A DNA stretch of 64,000 bases from contig OY756969.1 in NCBI GenBank assembly GCA_963580455.1, positions 15,906,760-15,970,759 of the forward strand. Direction: 5' to 3'. The translations under genes and the position numbers were made by a program. The notes below the pieces were generated by a model. The model searched no databases and was not told the DNA's origin. It saw only the letters and a list, made by a program, of their open reading frames with translations. Of this stretch, positions 44,156-56,291 are shown in pieces; positions within the stretch are counted from its first letter, which is position 1; the number at the start of each line of letters is the position of its first letter. The stretch comes from Euonymus europaeus (lineage: Eukaryota > Streptophyta > Magnoliopsida > Celastrales > Celastraceae).

Positions 44156-45160
44156 TCACAAGAACAGAACCAGAAATAATTCAGAAAAAGAGGTAGGCAT
44201 ATTGATCCACATTTGAAAGGAACTCAGACTGTATGAACCATTAACCTCCAAAGATGTCAAATTCAACCATCCCATAGCAGCAACTAGTGTCCCACCAAAA
44301 TGCTGAGCAACATCACAACTCAAATCGGTACGATCAACAAACAAAGCATAATAATAAAACCAAATCATGCAGTCAATCCAAAGATCCATCCACAAAGCCA
44401 GCCATAAGCTATGAAAGGCAATAAGATCGCTGACCCATGAGTTTATGAATCCATTCTGAAGCAACATTAGGATCTTAACATTGAAGTAAAGAATAGAACA
44501 AAATATTATCTGAAATTTATGCACAATAACCTCAATATCTTGGGAGGCTTTCTTAAAGACCCTCTTGTTCCGCTCTTGCCAAATAAGATAGACCATAATA
44601 CTTAGAGAAGCCTTTTTCATTCTCGTGGTAACACCTTTTGTATTATCATGCAACCCTCTGAAAGCTCTAGGAAGCATTTTATGAGCACTTTTGGACTTTG
44701 ATCCATGCCCTTACTTTCTTCCAAAATGAATCAACCCAAGGGCACATAAAGAACAAAGCCTATGAGTTTCCTCTTCCCTCTAGCAAAAACTACAATAGGT
44801 ATTAATCAGAATGAACCGTAGCCTATCCTTAGTTTTTAGCGACCCCTGACTACCAATCACAAAATGAAAGAGAACTTAGGTAGAGACCAAGCTTCCCAAA
44901 CGACTCTTTTCCAGGCCACCTTATCTCTTTTAATCCTGAAAAATTCATAGGCATTTCGAGATAGAGAAAAGGTACCATGCCACTCTTGGATCTGAAGAAT
45001 AGCCTGGCCATACCTCCAAAACATTGAAGCATATAATCCTTAAGATAAACAATGTATTTCCACATTGGTAAAGTTGATTTATGTGCAATAGCTGCCCAGA
45101 TGGATTGATCGAACAAAAACTATTGATGAAACCATTGAATCCATAAAGAGTCAATTTTTA
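44156..45160 (-). pseudogene. LINE ORF2 C-terminal (zinc-binding RVT tail) fragment
   Basis: Minus-strand frames give the order typical of a plant L1 ORF2 C-terminus: DSLW-type start (about 45150), WSLPKFSFILWLVVRGRLKT with KDRL (about 44890-44820), a Cys-containing zf-RVT stretch (44790-44720), and MVYLIWQERNKRVFKK (about 44590-44545). Stops and frameshifts separate the pieces at about 44850 and 44680. The RT domain is absent. It is likely a 5'-truncated insertion. Confidence 0.75.
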
Positions 45161-45164
45161 AAAT

Positions 45165-46015
45165 TGTAGACCCAAAAATCTACAATCAATGAAAAGTCGA
45201 TTGAGGCCTTCGACAACCTATGAATATACACTAGGTCGAACGAACGAGTGATGATCACCGGGGTGGTCTCATACGATCGAGTCCAATGACGGAGGGGGAA
45301 TTTATAGTGAGAGAAGTGAATAGAATTTTAGAGAGAGAAGTGGAACCAGGAGAATGACCAGAGAGATTCAAGAGGCTTGGACTACTCATATTTATAGTGT
45401 TATAGCTCACATGTTTGGCACGTGAGTTGCGCATGCTGTCAACAATTAAACTTGTATTGGGCCATTGGGCCGTTGTCAAACACAATTAAGTCTTATTTTG
45501 TATTGAAGCCCAACCTTTGGGCTTTATAGGGCCTGATGGGCTCTAATTGTCCATGTATGTCATATGGAGCTAAATGGAGCCAACATGCTTTAATTGTCAT
45601 ACGGACTCATAAGTCTAACGGGCTCACAAGCCTTCCATGGAACAATAGGCCTTAATCGTCGTACAGACTCACAAGTATGGCGAGGACTTACAAGCCTTAG
45701 ATAGACCTACAGGCCTTTAGGTTGTACGAGCTCACAAGCCTGACCGGGGCTCACAAGCCTTAGATGAGCCAACAAGCCTTTAGGTCGTACGGGCTCATAA
45801 ACCTGATCGGGGCTTACAAGCTTTAGATGGTCCAACAGGACTTTAGGTCGTACGAGCTTACAAACCTGATCGGGGCTCACAAGCCTTAGATGGGCAAACA
45901 TGCCTTTAGGTCATACGGGCTCACAAGCCTAATCGATGCTTGCTAGTGTTTATGTCGAACGAAAAATGTGTGTCCCAAGGAGTTCTAAGTCATAGGACGG
46001 TTTTTTGCACATACA
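45165..46015 (-). repeat. 3' LTR of the LARD-like element
   Basis: 851 bp, minus strand TGTATGTGC to CTACA. It contains four exact-length 63-bp repeats (45665-45916). Confidence 0.7.
45665..45916. repeat. 63-bp tandem repeat, four units
   Basis: Units 45665-45727, 45728-45790, 45791-45853 and 45854-45916, each ending in a GT(C/T)(G/A)TAC word and containing cacaagcct twice, with partial units on both sides. The 21-codon period leaves a short open frame on the minus strand, but the repeat is probably an LTR expansion, not a protein. Confidence 0.92.
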
Positions 46016-48575
46016 GTTTGTCCCCCAATCTTGAAGTCAAGTTCCTTGGCTTTAAGAGTAGTGAATAATTTTCATCCATGGTCAACCTGTCGTATGAAAA
46101 TAAGATTAGAGAGAGAATTAAAAATATTTCCTACGAATGGAATACCCACTTTGTAGCTCCCAATGTCATGCAGTATTCGAGGTGCTCCATTATTGATGAT
46201 GATTCTCAAAGCCACAGACACTTATGTACCACTTTCAATTCATGATTCACACGACTATAGTGACTAGGTCGAGCGACTTCGTGGTGGCTTTGGTCGAGCG
46301 ACTTCGTGGTGACTTCGCGCATTTTATGTCGATTGATAGTTCTACAAAGTCAGGTTGCCTAGCTTGGACGACAAGGCAATGTTAATATTAATTAATTTGT
46401 GTCACTATGTGAACTGAATGAAAAAATAAATACAAGTATTTTAAGTGTCTTGAATCCCCTAACATAACCGATTGGGCAAGTGACATGTGAAGGATTGATA
46501 TCACTTACCGGTTTGTGTAGTAAACAAATAGTTAATACAATATATGAATCAATCTCATGCCAATAAATATGGAAGTCAATCCCAACAAAATGCTTATATA
46601 TACTTGATTAGCTCCATATTGCAAAGATAGCCTTGGTCGATCACGATGCTTAGGAAAAATAGGTGAATATTAGGAATAAAATTATTAGTAAATATGAAAA
46701 GTTCGTGCGACGTAACTTGGTTGTATGAAGCAGAAAATTGAAGCAATTATGTGCATGGTTGTAGTGTATGCATGACTGAAGCAATTGTACTACTGCAAGG
46801 ACAATTATCTTGGGAAAAGGAAACAATTTTGGTTGTGCAACATGAAATAATCACGCGAACATGACTTTATATTCCGATCAAACAAGGCTTTTCTCTTCTA
46901 TAAATTTTGGTCGAATAGAGACTCTTTTATTTTTTTAAATGCATGTCGAACGACATAAATTTTCATTTTAAGGATTTGTCAACCGAAACATTTATAGTAG
47001 AAGAAGAATGAAGTATAGGTTTGATACCTTGGTCGATCGAGATGATTTTTTCATTTAAGGCTCTACTTTTATGTCTGAGCTTACTTGGTCATTCCCATCT
47101 GTAACACCTGTCGAACAAAACAATATTATATTGAGAGGAACAGTTAGACATTCGTGTGATACCTTGATCGAACGACGACTCATCTTGACTTGAATCTTTG
47201 GTGACTCCACAATTGGATATGATGACTTCCCGTGCTTTATATTGTTCGGATGACCATGCTGCATTTTTTTTTTACAATTGTACTTCAAACAATTGATGTT
47301 TGGTTGAGCGAAGATTTTAAAAGGTAATTTTGAACTTAAAATAATTTTTATCAATTCTTTGTCGAACTAAGGCAATGCAATCATTCGCCACGCCTATTCT
47401 TCATGCATCTTTCGAACGGAGACAAAACCTTTTCATATGTTGGTTGAACGAAGGATTCCCAATTCTCTAAGCACCTTCTTTATATCTTTCTCGAGCGGAG
47501 GAGTCACACTTATTTTTCATGGCACCTGTTTGATGTTAGTCGAACGGAGACAATACTACAACAAGATTTTCTTGTATTATTGGTTGAACGAGACAGTGTT
47601 CATATCCATTGTATCCCTTCTTGTGCTACCAAAGCATCTTTTACTCTACATACCCCTTTTGGTGTATCTTAACTAGTGCCGATCGCGCTTTGAATGTTGA
47701 TGTGCAACTTGCTAGTTTGTCCCCCACTTTTGCAGTTAAGTTGCTTGAGTTTTGAGAGTAGTTTGAAGTGTAAACTCTGAATTATTTTGAAAGGTAGCAC
47801 CATCAAGGAATTTCGCGCTCCTCGATCGACAATGTGATTGTTGATAGACCGAAGTTGGAGTTGATCTCATCTAGACCAAGATGGGTTAACTTTTTTCCCT
47901 GAAGATGTTAGAAGGAGCAATACATGCTAAAAAGATTATTTATACTTTCAAGTGACCATGTGATCTTCGGTCAACATCCTGACCTTTGTTTATAGAGCCA
48001 ATATGAAAACACAGTGAATCTTTTGTGTCTTGCGCGTCATTGCTTCAGCTTCTTTCAAGTGTCGCTTGACACATTTGGTCTCTTGCCATGTATATTAACT
48101 CTAGCAAGGTTTCCAATCTTTGATGCATCTACAGTTGATAGATGGAGAAATCGACACTTTGATGGTAGGGTAGCTATTATCGTTTATTGAGACTTGACGT
48201 CAAGTGTAGAGTAGGATTATTATCCGGTCGACAACTATATTATTGGATGGATATCTTTTCGGTCGACCATTGTAGCATCATCGTTGTGCATTTGCATACC
48301 TATCAAATAAAACCCAAATAATTATAACAATTATAAAATTAACTTGTTATGGAGTGCTCTCGACATTCCGTGCGTCGATCGAATTTGAGCATGATACGCT
48401 CGACATTCTCCCGCCACAACTTTTGACTGAGTGGCTCTCTCCTATATTTGCTCAATGAGAATTGTTAGCCAAGCATCAAGGTCGTTCGTGCCGGTCCGAA
48501 GCCATTGTAGCGTAGTCTGAACTAGTGTAACCTAAGCACAAAATGATTGTCGAGGTCCCACGGTGGGCGCCAAAT
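46016..48575 (-). other. Interior of the LARD-like element with dispersed TTGGTCGAACGAAG motif
   Basis: No coding sequence recognised. At least 14 variants of the word TTGGTCGAACGAAG occur in one orientation (for example near 46266, 46292, 46630, 46910, 47027, 47161, 47300, 47359, 47410, 47441, 47489, 47537, 47580). A second polypurine-tract-like segment at 47716-47760 resembles 46018-46065, suggesting an internal duplication of the 3' end. Confidence 0.6.
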
Positions 48576-48735
48576 TGTAGATCCAAAAATCTACAAACAA
48601 TGAAAAGTCGATTGAGGCCTTTGACAACCTGCGAATATACATTAGGTCGAACGAACGAGTGATCATCACCGGGGTGGTCTCATACGATCGAGTCCAATGA
48701 CGGAGGGGGAATTTATAGTGAGAGAAGTGAATAGC

Positions 48736-48935
48736 GAGTGATCATCAAGCTAGCTTGATGGGTAGTGGGTGTCGTCCGCAAACAGGAGTGTGAGGGTTCG
48801 AGCGCCTGCACAAGCGTAAGAGCGAAACTCGAATTCCTCCTACTGGGCCGGCATGTCCATGGAGGTTGGGGCCTAGCCCAGGACAGGCCTCGATCCGTGA
48901 TGTATGGAAGGCCTATGGGCTAATTCCTGCATCAT
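48736..48935 (+). mobile_element. Candidate tRNA-derived SINE
   Basis: About 200 bp with an A-box-like word TAGCTTGATGGG (48751-48762) and a B-box-like GGTTCGAGCGC (48795-48805), 33 bp apart, in the order of a Pol III promoter. It interrupts the 5' LTR of the LARD-like element and meets another LTR on the right. No clear A- or T-tail or target duplication, though cgagtgatcatca occurs both at its left edge and 80 bp earlier. Confidence 0.35.
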
Positions 48936-50546
48936 CATTAACCTTTCAGTACACCCTCCCTGTAGCAGTAATACATGGTTCGTAAAAACAACTTTTTTCC
49001 TTAAACTGAACTTTTCATTTTCATGTAATGCAATGCATCGTGCTTATGAACAAAAATTAATATATCAGCAAATTATATGCAACACATCACCTTCAAGAAC
49101 ACCAAAACCATCATCACATCAGCATATTCAATTCAAGCATATATCCGTACACATCACATTCTACAGAGAATACCATAACAGTTTTGTCATCCAATCATGG
49201 TAACGAAACAGCACATATAGCTATAACATAAATAAATCATTTTTATCACAGTTCACATTTATTCAAAACATCACAAATTCGATCTCATGAAAACATTCAA
49301 TCAGTACAAACTATCATCATACACATTCAAATAGACATCACAATCAGTACAAATAATAGCACATAAAATTCACAAATCACAAAGTTCTGTAATACAGTTG
49401 AGTACTACTTACAGTTATGCGTTCCACTTAACCTCGTTAGTTTCAGTTACTAGTATATGCTCCTGAAATACAGAACAATACACTAACCATTAATATTAAT
49501 TATCTTAACTATTTATTTATATGTATTTTTTTTATTTGATTTAAATTGGGTTCGGGTCAAGTCAAATTGGGTTCGGGTCAACTGGGCCCAAACCAATTCC
49601 CTTCCCTCAACAGATGAGGCTGAGGAGTTCGATCTTGGCTTCCTAAAAGTAAGATTTTGAGACTCTTGTTTAATTTCAACAACTTGAACATAATCCCACG
49701 GAGAATAAATAGAAAGGGATCATACTTTTCCCTTGGAAAGATAATATCCAAAACTCCTGTGAATTCTCGCGGCAGGCCTTCTCGTAACCCGGATCCCCTT
49801 TCCTCTATTCGGGTCCAACTGACCTGTGGGCATCCCTATCGGGCGCCACCATTTAGAGCACGGTGAGCCTCACTGTTGGTATGATTCGGTCGATCATGGT
49901 GCAAGGAACTCATCTCCGTGATCCTTTAACCGTGCGGTAGCCGGAGTTGGGAGATTTTCGGCTTTGAAGTCCTCCGCTCGTATCCTCTTTCTTCCATCGT
50001 TGACCACCAAAAACGGTTGCTTTCCGTAAGAAACCGAGGGCGTTAGCTTCCTCGCCTCGAGATCGTAATTTCCGTACCGGTGTTGCTGCCCACCTTTGAA
50101 GGAGACACCAAGAGCCCATTCTGTCGCCGCCTCACGCCCGGTTTTCACAGCAGTTCTGGTTGCTTCCCTAGGATTGCGTGCATATATTTTTATATTTATT
50201 TTAAATCCTTTAGCTAGTCTTTTACCATTATGCCCTTGCTTTTTCACCTGTATTACACTAAATACCTATATGTATTTACCACCTTGCCATTATCATATAT
50301 ATTGTCATATTTTGTTTTTAATTTAGTTTTATTTAACTTACATAATTCATAGTAAATTCATTCCAACTCCGATTCGAACGATTCATGCGCTCTTAGATTT
50401 TATTTTCTTTGTATAATTTATTAAAATTAATTTGCCTCTATTAAGGTATTCCTATATATCGATTCTAAGTTTTTCTTAATTCCCTCATAAATTGTGTCAA
50501 TATAAATTCCCTAAACTTTTCACTGTAATTTAGGTCGGGTGTTACA
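48936..50546 (-). repeat. 3' LTR of another minus-strand Ty3 element (lower end truncated)
   Basis: On the minus strand the LTR starts TGTAACACCCGACC at 50546 and is preceded by a polypurine tract. Inside, 48945-48975 reversed gives tactgctacagggagggtgta, shared with the Tekay LTR. GC-richer DNA at 49760-50160 corresponds in place to the GC-rich island of the Tekay LTR. The LTR is cut by the SINE-like DNA at 48935. Confidence 0.65.
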
Positions 50547-50566
50547 GTCTTCCCTCCTTATAAAAT
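50547..50566 (-). other. Polypurine tract of the minus-strand Ty3 element
   Basis: Minus strand reads TATAAGGAGGGAAGAC directly before the LTR TG. Confidence 0.75.
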
Positions 50567-52904
50567 TCCATCATCGAAATTTATTTTATGCAATCAATCT
50601 AGAATTACTATTTCTCATTTGTTACTTAGAATTAAATATCTTTACTATAAGTAGTATACTTTCCCAGATCCGCGTATGAAATACTGTATATGCCATAAAT
50701 ATATTTACCAACATTTCGTTATATATCCTTACGGTCTATCTTTGTTCGATATCATAGTAACCCAAAATTATCTATTATGTACCATTCAAGTACTCAACCT
50801 ATTGCCACCTATATTGTCTCATGCAAATTTAGATCGTCCCAATTCTAACATCTGGTAAGTTCAATCACATTTTCTCATTCACGCACCTTTAGCTCATTTG
50901 TCTCTATTTACGCATTTGATACATTATTGTGTCAAAATCAATATAATATAATATGGTCATATATCTCGGATCTTTAATTCGTTTCTTAATACCCAATTCC
51001 TAGCTCTACGTCCAATTTCAAAAAAATCTCGTCAACATATCGATCTTATATAAGACAACGATTACTCAACTGAAATTAATTTTAACACACCATAAAGCCA
51101 CATTCCTTATAGCATGACAGAGTCATACCTTTCATGCACATAATACTGAGTCCTACCATATGTTATATATATAATTACTATCGCTCCAATAACAATGCCA
51201 TCACCTTTCGCACTTACACTACAAAGATACATTGTTTGATTTATCCTTAAATACTATGTCATGTTACCTACATCGATAATCATCAGAAACTCTAACTTAT
51301 AACTATCATCACTACCTTGGTCATTCTTTTAATAAACCACCAACCCATCTATAGAAATATCCTCAAACTCATAGATAGAAAAGATTTATCAATTCTATTA
51401 ATTAGAATAAGCTGCGAATATCAGTTTATATACTCCAGCATCTAAATTTACCATACTTCATTTTCGTACTATTTCCTCACTTATCTTAGATCATTCTCAT
51501 AATATTTAATATCACTTTATGTTCAAAATTAAGTATCATGAGTTTAGAATGACTTTATATACCTAAATAAATAAGTGTATATATATATAACTTTATAATA
51601 TAGTGCAAACAATCTATTCACAAAACTTCGACGTAAAGATATTTACATGCACATATACACAATTAGATCCACAATGTGACAATATCAAGGTATAATATAA
51701 AGTAAAACAATTATTGGAACCACTAGGCCTATAAACCGGAGCTCCACTCTCATTACATTATATATACTTATCCTACCGCTGAGCAACCACGAATAGGGGA
51801 ATATTCATTTAATACAAAACTACTTCAGTAACTTCAACCTAATTATAATTCCCTATGTAGAATTAATTAACTAGAACGACGGATCAACGTTCACAGTAAA
51901 TATCATCGTTAAGCATTAGTTTTTTTTTTGTCTCAACCATGACTTTACCTTTATTGGAATCTGAAACTAATATTCATATCTGGATAAGCATATTTAATAC
52001 TTAATTTATTTACACATACCGCGGAAACCTATTTCTTGTCACCTAAAGAAAATATCATACAACTTTATTAATCATAATTCATTTATGCATACAACTGCTT
52101 TTATAACCTCACACTTACTATCACCTTTATCAAGTTTATAATATTTATTTGTATTACTTTGTCAACTAATCATGTAGTGCCTAATTTGTTTAGTGTCAAT
52201 ATTGTGCTCTCGATTAGATATCCGCACCCCTGCAACTGCAGTTGAATTTATTTCTATCCCAAAGGCTTTGCGATTGGAGACTCAGAGCCCTTTGGGCTCC
52301 TCGTCTCTCCGCAAAGCCTTCAACTTTACCTTTGGACGTTCACATTCAGTTCTTCATTATAATGAGCCACATCATAATTCAACACTTTCCACCTTTTATA
52401 CGCTCACCAATGATCTTAACCCGAACTTAAAACTACTGATCTTGATCTCCAACTCCAGAAACTCTTACGTAACTAAAATGGTATACAGATGGAATTTATC
52501 TGTACATTGTGTTTCTATACATTGTGTTCTATTTATTTGATCAAACCTTCCCATAATTTATCGTCCCACACTATAATTTATTGTCCCCATATATGTCCCA
52601 TTTTTATCTACTTAAATGGAGACACATCACATGGTCTCTTTTATTTAATTTTAGTTGTGCTTAAATGCCAAACGAAGGTCGTACCATGTATTATTAGCTC
52701 CACTATTGGTGACCTTTCTCCACTGAAAGTTTGCAAACCAATTAATTTTTTTTATTATATATATTTTAAATAATTATGATCTTATCTTCCAACCACATGG
52801 TCTCCACCATGTGGTTTTTCAAACTTTTTGTTGTCGGTGGAGGCGTCTCCACCAACAGTGGTTTATCAAAAAAAAATAAAAAAATAAAAAATATATATAT
52901 ATTT
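50567..52904 (-). other. Decayed retroelement interior and AT-rich DNA, no gene
   Basis: Expected position of the pol end of the minus-strand Ty3 element, but no domain could be read. The 115-codon frame at 52193-52540 is unrecognised. Small hairpins occur at 52791-52816 (AACCACATGG and its complement) and 52836-52853. Confidence 0.45.
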
Positions 52905-53600
52905 TTAAACCCATAGAAAAATTGGGATTTCACAACGAATAAGCTCCAACATTTCAGCATAAGATAAAATTTTCCTCTTCCAAAGCTGGATCGTTGACTC
53001 AACCTTCTAAGCTAGAGGACTAAATTGGCTAGTAAGAAGTCTATGAGGACTCAAAGACACTCCAAGATAGGTAAAGGGAAAGAAGCCCATAGAAAAACCA
53101 GTAGCCGAAGAATACTAGCTCTAATAATCTGATTTACCCCTCCAAAGAAAATAGAAGATTTCATAGCATTAATGGATAATCCAGAGACCTTGCTAAATTC
53201 CATGAGCTCATCATAAAGAATCTGCATAGAGGAAAGATCTCCACGAGATAAAAGAACAACATCATCAGCAAAAGCTAAGTGAGATATTCTTAATGAGTGA
53301 CACTTGGGATGGAAGCCAAAGCTCGGATTGGCAAAAGCAAGATTCAACTACCTATAAAAGTACTCCATGCACATAATGAAGAGATAGGGATATAATGGAT
53401 CTCCTTGTCGAACCCCACACTTAACTTTGAAGAACCCAAACAGGTCCCCATTAACTCCTATAAAGAAGGCAGTAGTTTCTACACATATCATCACCCAATG
53501 CACAAACTATAAGGGAAAGCAAACAAAAGGAAAATATTCCTAATAAACTTCCATTGCATAGAGTCAAAAGTCTTTTTGAAGTCAATTTTTATTGAGAGGA
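52905..53600 (-). pseudogene. LINE (plant L1-type) reverse transcriptase fragment, copy 2
   Basis: Minus strand, in order: KIDFKKTFDSMQW (palm motif A, near 53575), GVRQGDPLYPYLF (near 53410-53370), LAFADDVVLLSR (catalytic FADD, near 53290-53255), FSKVSGLSINAMKS, then FTYLGVSLSPHRLL and IQLWKRKILSYAEML (to about 52950). At least one frameshift near 53500 and a stop near 53005. Upper part from 53405 is shared with window positions 1-190, so it lies in the duplicated segment. Confidence 0.82.
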
Positions 53601-56286
53601 AATATCGAACTCCTCAGCCCCATTAACTCCTGTAAATAACATTGCAACACAAAATGGGCCTAAAATCAGCCACAGAAGAAACATTAGAGGAAATATCATG
53701 AAAAAAGCATGCTTCAAATAAATAACATATTAACATCATATTGAGCTACCGACAAGCATAATTTATGGGACCTCGGTTCCCTTTCTTTAATAGCAATCAA
53801 TTATTTCAATCATGCTATTAACTTAACATGACTGAAAATTTATAATCAATTGCTTTTATGAAATTTGCTTACAGAATACCCATGAACAATTTTGTTACAA
53901 TGCAATATTTTTCAAATCCTAATGAACACAAAACCAAAGCCCAAATACTTCATATAATCCCTTGACCCAACTCCATTAAACCTATACTCAAATTCAATTC
54001 AAATAATCAAACAAACCCAAACATATAAATCACAAGGCCCAAAACCTATGAAATTTTTCTATTCGGCCCAATTATCATTAAATTAAGATCCGCTCATTCA
54101 AACCTAACCTCATGGTCCATAACTTACACCAAGCAAACCAATACATGCAATCTTAAACACATCATAAGATATCCAATGGATTCATCCAAGATTGACACAC
54201 AATAACAAGCCGTAGTTCTATCTTTCATAGTGAATTGAAATAATGACATGAATCATCCATCAGTAAACTACCACAATTTTGGGAGACCGATGAACCTTAG
54301 TGACATAGAGACATCACCCTTCAAAGACACAGCATCAAAATAATTCTCACAATATCATACAAAGCCACTCAACATATATGAATCCATGTTCAATACATCG
54401 AAAACATTCATGGATATTCTCTAAATACAGGGCAATAAAAACAATTCATCCTTCAGCACATAATTCATTAGGGCATCAAGATCACAACAAAAATTATATA
54501 AACTAGTTGTGCTATTATAAACAAGATTTCTGGCAAACAAATAATAGTAGAGCATCTAGGAAATTGAAAAATAATAACTTCATGAAACCAATTACAAAGT
54601 TTAGTAAACCAACTCATGCTAGATCAGAACATACTTTCAATAATCAAAGAACTGGGATATCAAGTACATGAGAATGAAGTAAAATCAGTGAACCAAAAAG
54701 TCAAAATTTGAAACCCATACAGTCCAAATATACTGTCAATATTCTAGGCAACTTAACATCATACATAACAAAGAACGATGCAAACCAAGTACACAAGTGA
54801 TCTAGTAAACAAGGTAAGATCAAAACTGCATTATACCTAAGCAATTGAACACCAAATCTTCCAGAGTGCAACAAGGGAAAGGACAATCCACATAAATTGG
54901 GAATGGACCGAAAAGAATAGAAATTGAGATATTTGAAGATGGTGACTCGATGGCTTTGGGTGATTGGATAATGGCCGATTTTGGGACTGACATGGGGATT
55001 GAAAGTGCCTGGAAGGGGGACTAGGCCACTGATGCTTGTGAGTGGCAACTAACTTGGGCTAGAGGTTTGGCTCGACTAAAGACTTCCGGTGGTACAAAGG
55101 ATTTGAGCTATTTTTTCAGAACAAAAGCTTCGATCCCCCTCTTCTTCCTTAGGAGCTTCTATTTATAACCTATCAACCTCGATATCTGCTTCTCCTAATG
55201 ATTCTGTTTCCATTCCAATTTCTCAATTATCTCTCCCCTAATTCCTCAAGGATTTCTTTTATTCCTAAAATAATACATAAAATCGATCACCTTCCTTTAA
55301 TAAATCATGAAATCCTCTACATCTAAGGCTCCAAATCCCTCCTCAGTGTGAACCCTAGGATGGCCCCCTATTCTCTCTCTCTCTCTACTTTTCCCTTCCA
55401 GCACTGCCCTTTTCTTCCTTCAGTATCTCGACTTTCCTTCTAGGGTTGAAGAAAGCTTGGGCCGCGCTATCTCCTCACTTCAACCTTTGGGCTTTAGGTG
55501 ATGAGCTTCATATGACATTTTTTCTTAACGGGCCATTCCTTTGGGCTTAAGATTAGATTGGGATAGTCTTTAGGTTTGAGTTAGACTAGGCTGCAATTGA
55601 AAAAGTGTGACAAACGGGCCTGATTTTTCCCTTATTCATTTGGGCTAAAATTAAATATGGAGCCCAAAATTACTTATTTTTATTTGGATTTTTTACTTGG
55701 ATTCCAACTCCTCATTTTGGCTAGAATTTAAATTAAGAATTACTCTTTTGAACTCTAATTGGAATTGAGCACAATCCTAACTTTATTCAAAATTATATTT
55801 GGAGCTTTGGACAAAAATAGGATACAACAAAAATTAAACAGTTACTTTATTATTATACTTTCTCTTTATATCAGATTGTTTATTGAGACTCTATGAATAT
55901 AACAATTTTCAACTGCCTAATTAAATATTGCTTGCTTAAATTGTTATTTGCTTACTTGATCATCGTCTATGGTATCAGAGCAAGCAAAGAAGTTTAATGG
56001 TATTAGAGTCTATTAAGATGGCGATTTCAGGCAAATGATATTCCTCAAAATTTGACTCAACGTCCTTTTGAGACCCATCTAGCATATCATCATTGCTAGA
56101 CCACTCATCATCACTTGAATCTGAATTGGAATGTCCATTCTCTACTAGACTGGGCTTCCAAGTAGTCCCTCCAGAACTAGGAACAACTCCCATATTTGTT
56201 CTTACCATTGCTACAACCAACAAATATAATTTATTTTAGGCATTTTTCCTTAGACATCATATAGTATGACAATAATATTGTCCTTT
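53601..56286. other. Unclassified duplicated DNA, copy 2
   Basis: Counterpart of 191-2892, including the primer-site word at 55970-55981, the (CT)7 run at 55373-55386 and the acidic 82-codon minus-strand frame at 55975-56223. A minus-strand frame here is open for 115 codons (54701-55048) but only 68 in copy 1; neither is recognised. Confidence 0.5.
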
Positions 56287-56291
56287 GATAT
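56287..56291. repeat. Left target-site duplication GATAT of Tekay copy 2
   Basis: Identical to that of copy 1 in the same flanking sequence (cctttGATAT), showing a common insertion event. Confidence 0.9.

Larger units (their letters stand above)
45165..48735 (-). mobile_element. Large non-coding LTR element (LARD-like), minus strand
   Basis: 3' LTR at 45165-46015 and a truncated 5' LTR at 48576-48735 share about 160 bp of close identity (45165-45329 and 48576-48735). Next to the 5' LTR on the minus strand is a primer-site-like TTGGCGCCCACCGTGGGACC (rc of 48555-48574), and before the 3' LTR a polypurine tract GATTGGGGGACAAAC (rc of 46016-46030). The 2.5-kb interior has no gag or pol. It is therefore non-autonomous. 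The GGCGCCCACCGTGGG-type site is common in Tat-like elements, so a Tat relative may have mobilised it. Confidence 0.7.

Noticed and set aside
48751..48805. A tRNA gene
   Set aside because: Only A- and B-box-like words are present; no cloverleaf with acceptor and anticodon stems can be drawn.
52791..52853. Short hairpins as a MITE
   Set aside because: No paired terminal inverted repeats or target duplication around them.
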